DNA of 64,000 nt. Origin: Cucumis sativus. Lineage: Eukaryota; Streptophyta; Magnoliopsida; Cucurbitales; Cucurbitaceae. Under the pieces are notes generated by a model. That model worked only from the letters and a program-made list of their open reading frames with translations. It was not told the DNA's origin and ran no database searches. The stretch is taken from assembly GCF_000004075.3 (NCBI RefSeq), contig NC_026661.2, positions 1,860,001-1,924,000 of the forward strand. The letters are read 5' to 3'. The translations under genes were made by a program, and so were the position numbers. Shown one piece after another: positions 56,001 through 64,000 of this stretch (the first letter of the stretch is position 1; each line of letters starts with the position of its first letter).

Positions 56001-57990
56001 TAATGTAAAACTCAAATTTCTTGGGAACTTGAATTAGAAAAATGAAACTATTTCGAACTTGCAAATCATATTGGATCTTGAGTCCATGATGAAACATAAT
56101 GGCCAGTGCCATAAATGGTAGAAAGAAAGATCAGAAACTTTTTTTCACTTCACGCTTCCAAAAGGAACATTTCCCAGATAGACGAAATTTATGTCAACCA
56201 CAAAAGTTGTATTACTATGCATCGTGTTTACTTCAATCACTGATCACTGCAGGTGTTCATTTCATATGGCAAGAAATCTAATGGGGAGTTGTTGTTGTCA
56301 TATGGCTTTGTTCCAAAGGAGGGAAGCAATCCTAGCGATTCTGTTGAGTTGTTACTCTCCCTAAAAAAATCTGATAAATGTTATAAGGAGAAGTTGGAAG
56401 CACTGAAAAAGCATGGATTAAGGGCGTGAGTATGAAGAAATTGATGAGTTCTTCACCATTTATCGGGATTTAATTCAATGAACATTTTTATGACTTCCAT
56501 TTTCCAAATTAAAAGAAGATATCATCTCATCTTCCTTCATAAAGATTCATCTTTAATTTCTGATGCAAATCTTAATAATTAGTGGTAAACTAATCACATT
56601 CGGGTTAGTTCCTCCCAACACTGTTTCTCTTGTTAATATCTTGTTATTTTGTTGATCGTGCTGGCTAAATTATCATGGCAGATCCCAGTGTTTTCCTATT
56701 CAAGTCACTGGCTGGCCTTTAGAATTGAAGGCATTTGCTTATTTAGCTGTTAGTCCACCAAGTTTGAGCAATCAGTTTGACGAGGTTTGGTTCCCTACCT
56801 CTTTTATCCTTATGTTCTTGAACTTCATTAAGCAATATCTTTCTCAATGTGTATCTGTGTATTGCTACCAGATGGCTGCCGCAGCATCTAATAAATCAAC
56901 AGCAAAAAAGGATTTAAATTACCCTGATATAGAGGAGGAAGCGCTGCAGTTCATATTAGATAGCTGTGAAACTAGCATATCAAAATATAACAAATTTTTA
57001 CAGGTAACGGATAAAGAATGTGCTGATTCTACTATTTTAGTGGACATTGACAACTTGAACTGAATGAACCTCTGATTCTTGCCATACTAGCTCATAATAG
57101 AAATCCATATTGATTTTGGAAGATTTTAGTGATACTGGAAATGCATATTTCTGACCTTATCTTTGCAGGCAAGTGGATCAATGGATTTGGATGTGACGTC
57201 GCCGAAACAACTCAACCGTAGAGTATTTTTGAAACAGTTGGCAGTAGACTTGTGCACTAGTGAACGAAGGATACTTTTTCGAAGCCAATATGTAAGCCCA
57301 CGTGATCTCATATATCTCCAGCTTTCTTATTCTTCACGAAAATGACAAGCTTTTTGCATTTTCTGGTTGTTACCAAGACTATATTTGATAACTTTTTGAT
57401 TTTTTATGTTTTATTTTAAAAAAAAAACCTTACAAACACTATTTTTTTCACGTATAAGTTCCTTTGTTTCGTTATTTACCTTTGAGCATCGTTTCAAAAA
57501 AACCATATAAAAATTTGAAAACTAAGAAAGGTAGGCTCGTCGAAAGGTAGGCTTGTCTGATGATCATTTTGTTTTGAACATTATGCTTGTTTCTTTACAA
57601 ATCTTGGTGAGTTTTTCACCTTTTTTCTTGTAAATACTTGTATTTTTGGAATTGGCTAAGAATTCAGAAAAATGGAAGACCGAAAAGAAAGAAATGGTGG
57701 GAAAACAAACACAATTTTCATAAACTAAATGTTTATCGAGCTAAGTTAAGTGGCTTGTGATTATTATTTGCTATGTAAATCTTAAAGGTTAGAACCTCTT
57801 ATTTACTCTTTCTTCAATATTACTACTTCTACTAAAAAGAATCTGATAGCAATATTAAGAATTCGACTACTGTTATTGATATCTTGAGTATGGATGTTTT
57901 CAGATTCTGAGAAGAAGATTGAGAGACTTAAGAAGTGGTGAATTGAGAGCTCTAAAACTGTTCAGAGGGTTTGGGAAACTTTTCAAATGA
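53009..57990 (+). CDS. LSMT: Chloroplast SET-domain lysine methyltransferase (LSMT / Rubisco large-subunit N-methyltransferase type)
   Basis: Twelve coding exons: 53009-53371, 54050-54213, 54309-54392, 54543-54600, 55397-55450, 55719-55790, 55875-55955, 56253-56425, 56682-56784, 56872-57003, 57169-57291 and 57904-57990. All junctions are in frame and the protein is 497 residues. The first 45 or so residues are Ser/Arg-rich and poor in acids, like a plastid transit peptide. The split SET domain follows (MSIQRVNVGERGLVALKNV, then DMLNHNCE at 258-265, the catalytic NH-box, and FISYG and LLLSYGF tyrosines at 297 and 309). The C-terminal Rubis-subs-bind domain covers about 330-490. Family members methylate chloroplast fructose-bisphosphate aldolase and, in some plants such as pea, Lys14 of the Rubisco large subunit; which applies here is unknown. 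The start is the first ATG; an upstream in-frame TTG is ignored. Confidence 0.94.
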
Positions 57991-60780
57991 TTGGTTCACG
58001 AGTCAAACATGCTAGTCCTAAACCTTACAAAACACCCACCGGAGCTTTGCCCACTTGGCGTGGCCGCCACGGTTAGTTTCCTACTTGAGAATCAAAGAGT
58101 CTGGTCTATATAGCATCAAAGGTTCTGTTTAGAGTTGTGTAGTGAACAAAGTGAAAAAGGCAAAAGAACTTCCCCACTCGCTACCACTACCTCTTGATAC
58201 ATCTTCATATTGTAAGTTACTAAGTTGTGTATTTTGTTGGACTAGTTTTAAACATTCTTGAGAGAAAAATAATGGATTTCAGTAGCTTTTGATTCAACAC
58301 AATTTTCATTTCACTTTGTTATTTAGCTACATTCTGAAGTTATTTTCCTATAGCTGTTTTGTTCTATTGTTCAGATTTTTTTTTTCAGAACTTCAGCTGG
58401 AGAACATCTCATCTCATAGTTGATCGATCTTTTTCATGCCTTTTGATTTTTGAATAAGTTAGCTTTTAGTTTTTACACTATGTAATTAGAATTTAATTTC
58501 TATATTTTGATAAAATTCTCCTAAATAGTATAGATATTAGAGATTATTTACGAGAGGTTTTTCAAATCGTATGGATTATTTATAAGGTTTTATCAAATCA
58601 CAAGGATCAAATTATAACTTCTAGAATACGGATTGACTAAATTCTAACATCTCTTCGCACCAAGTTTGTAATTTACTAGAAATTTTACAAATGTTATTTT
58701 TATTTCTCTCCACTCCACACTCGAAAAGAAACTTAGTTGGAACTAGAGGATGAAAGTGTAACGCAACCTTACCTTTCTGAAAAAAATAAATTTGAATTGG
58801 TAACCAAAATTGGCAAGGCTGTAATGATTATGCCAACTAGATTGACAATGTGATTTAAACAAATTGGACTACGTTACATTTGCATGCATTCAACAATTTA
58901 ACCCAATTGTGTTTTTTTGGGTAAGAAAACCAATTGAGTTTTGTTTCATTGATTAAACAAAACAAAACCAAGCTGCAAACAAAATTTAAGCCAAGTTTGT
59001 GAAAACGCAAGTTGTTACATTTATCTATTGGTGTTTTTGGTTGCAATATTACTCTTAAGCTGAGTAGAAATCCGTTAGAAGATGAAAGTTCGAGACAAGG
59101 AATAAGCATGATAATGATTTGGAATGGTGCAATGATTTTTAAGCCTCAATTCTCGTTCTAGGTCGATGTTACATCGCTCTTAGTTCTAACTTTTGTCCAA
59201 CAATGTAATGAGTTGTATTCCAATTTTATTTCAATAACAATTTTGAAATGTACAAATGAAACTATTACAACTTAATTGTTCTTTTAAAAGTATATGTTAG
59301 CCTTAACAAAAACTAACCCAAGATCGATGTAAATTAGTTTGAAAGTATGAGAAATAGAATTTCGCACCTATGTATTTTGTAATTCAATAATATGAAGTTG
59401 TGGCATTTTGAACATCTAACTTATCGATTAAAATTATATGCTTAAATTAATTGAATTACGTTTGAATGGCTCCATACATATTAGTGGTTCACCACAAATT
59501 ACTTTTTATCCTAAGAAAAAAAGTTCTTCAAAAATAGGATAGGAGTCAAAGTATTTACAAAAATGAATTCACGACTTAGAGTTGTCACCCATACATTCTT
59601 TATTATTTTTTAAATTTTCTTAAATTTTCAAATGACGTACGTGAATGGATCAAATTTTTTAAATTTAATTATATATGTTTTATTAAATATATATAATTAA
59701 ATAAGGAAGTAATTTTCTTATTAAATTCATATTTCTCATTTTAAATTATGGTTATTCCTTTATTAACAACTTATTGTTTTTTTCTTTTTATATATATATA
59801 TAGATGTATATTCAATATGTTTCATAATTTAATTACGTGGGTCAAACATTCCTATCTTATTTATTGTTTTTATTTTTCTCCTTCTATATATATTAAATAT
59901 CTCAATATCTAAATTCTAATCCTAAAAATATTTTCCTTATTAAACTTATATATATTAAATATCCCAACTTTCAATCAAAAAAATAATGAAAGTGTGATGT
60001 TCATTTTTAATTTGATTATTTCTTTATAATTTCAGTAATATTTTCTTTTAAAAAAAGTCGTGTACTTTATTTCCAAATTTCTTTCCATGCTACCATATTT
60101 TCGTCATTATCTTAAAAAAAGCCATTATTTTTAAAAATACTCCTAAATGTTGACAGGATGACAATTAGCTTAAAATTTTATCTCATTTTTCACACAAAAC
60201 AACAGAAAAATATCTTTTCAATTTTTTCCCTTTTCTATAGAATCATGTATTAAATCAATTCATAGTTCCCTTTGATTGACTTTGTACAAAATGTTCTCCA
60301 AAAAATTATTTTATTTAAACAATTTTTTTTAAAATAAAAACTAATTAAAACACATTTAGAAAACTATTTTTTACACTTTACAAATACTCCAATTTCCTAA
60401 CTTAAATATTTAAAAAATATTTCCACACATACTCTTACATCAACTTTCTTCAATCCTTAAGCACACAAGACTTATTGGTATATGCGTTTATAACGAACAT
60501 AACTCGATAGTTTTTGCTCCATCCAATTCGATACAATAAAAAGAGTGTTGTTAAAGAGAAAAACAAAAAGGTGAGACGAATTATAAAATTAGGGAGGGAG
60601 AATTATGTTGCATCCTTCTTCTTCTGGCTCCAAGTCCCAACAACAAAAACTTCCACAAATTTGTTCCTTTTTTCTTATAACTTTCAAAATAATATTGACC
60701 CTTTTTTTGTTTTGTTTTAAAATTTTGTGTTAATTCCCCAATTCCCCAATATCTATAAAACCGATTGCTTCACGAACGCA
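57991..60780. other. Intergenic, AT-rich; IGPS promoter at right end
   Basis: No gene is seen. The stretch is AT-rich, with TATA-type runs near 59800 and 59890. The right end must hold the IGPS promoter. The first ATG of the IGPS frame is at 60814; a GTG further upstream in frame at 60727 is not a start. Confidence 0.45.
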
Positions 60781-60813
60781 GGGCGTTCAAAGGAGCTCAA
60801 GTTTTGGACGACA

Positions 60814-63800
60814 ATGGAGGGTCTCGCTTCCCTCAGAACAATTCCCAACGTTCCCTTTCAACCCATCTCCTCTTCTACTCGCAGGTCAAAGTTTCTTTCC
60901 AGACGGTTGAATCTTGGGCCTTCAATGGACTCCTCTTTGAGGAATTCAATCACTCTTACCTCCTCCTCCTCCTCTTCTTCTCCCATGTTCACTGCCATCC
61001 GAGCTCAACAGGTTTTGATTTTCGACTTCTATGTTATTACAATTTCGAGACTTTTTTGCTGGGGTTGAGGGATTTTCTGTGTAGTTTGTGTATTCGTTGA
61101 TTCTTTGTGCTTAATCTGCATTTTGCCCATCTGGGTAGATTTTGTTTTCTCGTATATTGATTTGAATGGTCGATATTTGGAGAGTTTTGTTGTAATTAGT
61201 ATATATACTACTTGCTTTTCAGATAGAGTCAGAGGCTGGGTCAGCTGCGGCTTCCCCAGGTACTGAATCAGAAGAAAATGCTTTGAAAGTGAAGGAATGG
61301 GAAGTGGGGATGTTCCAAGATGAAGTAGCAGCAACTCAAGGCATTAGGATTCGTCGCAGGCCGCCCACTGGACCACCGTTGCATTATGTTGGACCCTTTC
61401 AGTTCAGATTACAGAATGAAGGAAACACTCCTAGGAATATTTTGGAGGAGATCGTATGGTACAAGGACAAGGAAGTTTCACAGGTAAACATTATGCGTAT
61501 TGCTAGATGATATAATATCAAATTTGACATCACCCATCTGCTTAAAGTTGTTGGGTTAATTGATGATTTAAGATTGTATAAGAGCAAATGGTCGAGGAGG
61601 TCCTGTGTTGAGTGTGTTTCAAAACTTGCAATGTAATTATATTAGATATGATTTCACTTGTCATCTTAAGTTTTTGGGTCGATGGTAATTTAAGGACTTT
61701 TGGTTGATCTGCATTCCCATACTTTAGGATATTGTCTATTGGCTAATATTGTTCTTTGGTTTTTGTATGTTTCCAGATGAAAGAAAGAAGGCCTCTTTTT
61801 TCGTTGAAAAAGGATCTTGAGAGGGCCCCTCCTGCTAGAGATTTCCTTGGAGCTCTCAAAGCTGCCTACCTCAGAACTAATTTGCCTGGTTTGATCGCTG
61901 AAGTGAAAAAGGCTTCTCCTAGCAGAGGAGTTCTAAGGGAGGATTTTGATCCTGTGAGTTTCCTTGACTGTTTATTTTGTAGTCACATTTCATAAATCTC
62001 TACATAATTTTGACGCAGTAACTATAGCAGAAAATCCCTCTTTCATATTACCAAAATTTGCTTGAATTGTTAAAACAAGAAGGTTATAAAGGCCTAGGTT
62101 TGCATGCTTAGAGGATTTTTAGACTTAAGGTGTACGAGTTTCTGAAACCTTTGTTTGGTCTGTAAAAGAAATAGGTTATAAAAACATGGGTTTGTGGAAC
62201 TTGTATTTAGTAGGTGTTATGTTTCGGAAAAGTTAGCATATAATATGAAGAGTAGGTTTCATGACTCATGAGTGTCGGTTTATTAGACATGAGTTCTTGT
62301 GGTATGTGAAATTAACAACTCTATATCATGGGATAAATAAATTCATTAGCAAGTGTAAGTTAGGTTTCTTAACCCAAGTTAGATGAACATGAATACATCA
62401 CCTATGAGCCAAACGCCACTTAAGTATCAATGTTTATTTTTTCTCTCTTGAGAAACCAAGCTTTCACTGAGAAGAAACGAAAGAAAACTAGACAAAAGAT
62501 TCATGGGCATTAAAAAATGGAAACCAGCCCATGCTAGGGGTGCCTAGTACCTAATACCAAGGGGCTCAAACTCAAATCCCTAGTAATAAGATCTCTTGAA
62601 TGTATGTAAACCATATGCATAGTGTTTAACCTAAACCTTTTGTGCTAGTGTAGTTTTTTTTTTTTAAATAATGAGATTGCTTTCCTGTGCTATGCTGTTG
62701 ATGGAAGGGGGTAAAACTGATTGAGATATGCTGTGTGTTTATTTCCAATGCTCAGTTTTATCAAGTTATGAAATGGAGTGGTGATGAATAAACTGGATAC
62801 AGGGTCTTCTCCGACCCTAGGAATGGTAGCAATTTGTTTAACGGATCCGTTAAGTGCATCAAAGAACAAAAGGGGCAATAAATCTTTTATTTATTCTCAA
62901 TAAAAGTTGCTGTACTTATAAAAACTGGTATAATAAAAGATTTAGAGGGAATAAATTCAATCCATGATGTCTACCCTTGGCACCCAAATGTTATATAAGG
63001 CTACGCAAGATGTCCCATGAGATCACTTGAGGTAGGCATGAGCTGGCACTAACACTAACGGACAATTAAAAAAATTAAGTGCATCAAACAAGGAACTGCC
63101 ATCTGTATGTGCGTGCCTAAAACTTCAGTTGCAAAACAACACTAGGAAATCCAAGCCTTTTATTTAGTAAAATCCAAAATTCAACTACTTGTTAAGTGTA
63201 GCATTTATGTTTCAACCAGTCACTCTTGCATCAGAATAATCGTTTTATTTAATGTAAATTTGATAAATGATGATAGGTTGAGATTGCCCAAGCGTATGAG
63301 AAAGGTGGAGCAGCATGCCTTAGCGTTCTCACAGATGAAAAGTTTTTTCAGGTGAAGAACATTTTAGGAGCTCTGTCTTTCTTTCAATCTCTCGGATGGT
63401 GTTTGACTTTTTATTCATTTTCTTTTAGTATTTGAAGATGGTTGGATAATTTCCTGAGTTTTACATCTGTTGTTTTGGGGATTAGGGAAGCTTTGAGAAT
63501 CTGGAGAAGATAAGGAATGCCGGTGTGAAGGTTTGTCTTATTTAATCACAATTTTATATATTGGTATGTGAATTGTACTTCTAAAAGTGGGAAACATATG
63601 CAGTGCCCTCTCTTGTGCAAAGAGTTTGTGGTTGATGCATGGCAGATCTACTATGCCCGATCCAAAGGTGCAGATGCCATTCTTTTGATCGCTGCTGTTT
63701 TGCCCGATCTTGACATTAAATATATGGTGAAAATCTGCAAGATGGTCGGTTTAACCCCTCTTGTTGAGGTTCGTGTACACATTATGTCTTGCACTACAAT

Positions 63801-64000
63801 CTAGAAAACTCCCGTCTTTCCATCGTCTTAGCTGAATAGAATGGTGTTTTGTTCAGATCAGATATTGCTTACCATTATTGCACAATATTTAAAGATCTAT
63901 ACATGTTTTTTTACCTTTTACTTCATTTTTAGGTTCACGACGAGAAGGAAATGGATCGTATGCTTGCAATTGAAGGCATCGAGCTCATTGGCATCAACAA
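60814..64000 (+). CDS. IGPS: Indole-3-glycerol-phosphate synthase, chloroplast (3' end outside window)
   Basis: Exons 60814-61011, 61223-61483, 61777-61953, 63277-63351, 63486-63530, 63604-63768 and 63933-64000 (cut by the window edge) give the first 329 or so residues. The enzyme converts CdRP to indole-3-glycerol phosphate in chloroplast tryptophan synthesis, and in plants this node also feeds indole and auxin chemistry. The first 70 or so residues are Ser/Arg-rich with a Ser run (TCC microsatellite at about 60960) and look like a transit peptide. The TrpC barrel begins with [14 protein letters not shown] (about 191-204, containing the E-x-K-x-x-S-P-S active-site string), then [33 protein letters not shown] (catalytic Lys near 258) and VEVHDEKEM. 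It matches Arabidopsis IGPS closely as far as it goes. Missing here are the last barrel strands. Confidence 0.93.

Noticed and set aside
60727-60813. Longer IGPS N-terminus
   Set aside because: The frame begins with GTG in leader sequence; the ATG at 60814 fits the family and transit peptide.

Overview
This window is plant nuclear DNA from a dicot. It is AT-rich, with gene islands split into many short GT-AG exons, long introns with T-rich tracts, nuclear-type tRNA genes and transposon debris. The proteins read as close relatives of well-known Arabidopsis families. A cucurbit-like source fits the general look, but that is inference and no sequence feature here proves the species.

I could rebuild seven protein-coding genes exon by exon, with every junction in frame: a CONSTANS-like 9 type B-box/CCT factor (+, 3318-6691), ribosome-biogenesis protein RRP15 (-, 8879-11421), two tandem XERICO-like RING-H2 genes (+, 16800-17264 and 24966-25430), a GBF-interacting protein 1-like protein (-, 29860-38049), a LACS8-type long-chain acyl-CoA synthetase (+, 44934-50161) and a chloroplast LSMT-type SET-domain lysine methyltransferase (+, 53009-57990). 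An eighth gene, chloroplast indole-3-glycerol-phosphate synthase (+, from 60814), runs off the right edge. Two identical tRNA-Pro(AGG) genes lie at 14790-14861 and 23225-23296. A possible small secreted-peptide gene follows the COL gene at 7097-7654.

Layout. 1-2.1 kb is AT-rich flank. 2.1-7.7 kb holds COL9 and the putative small peptide. 8.9-12.4 kb holds RRP15. About 13.2-17.8 kb (block A) and 21.65-25.9 kb (block B) are diverged copies of one segment, each with a tRNA-Pro gene followed by a XERICO-like gene. Between them is a gene-free stretch with an unusual G-box/site-II-rich island (19.9-20.8 kb). 26-29.8 kb shows no gene I recognise. 29.9-38.1 kb is GIP1-like. 38.4-43.8 kb is AT-rich with an old LINE-like fragment. 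44-50.2 kb is LACS8, with tRNA-derived SINE-like pieces in its introns. 50.2-52.9 kb is repeat-rich spacer. 53-58 kb is LSMT. 60.8 kb to the edge is IGPS.

The genes do not form a single pathway; this is an ordinary plant gene neighbourhood. I did not find a clearly new biological system. The most interesting observations are a tandemly duplicated, phase-compatible exon in the GIP1-like gene that looks mutually exclusive with its parent exon, the duplicated tRNA-Pro/XERICO block in which one copy has lost a TATA-proximal G-box, and the orphan G-box island between the two copies.
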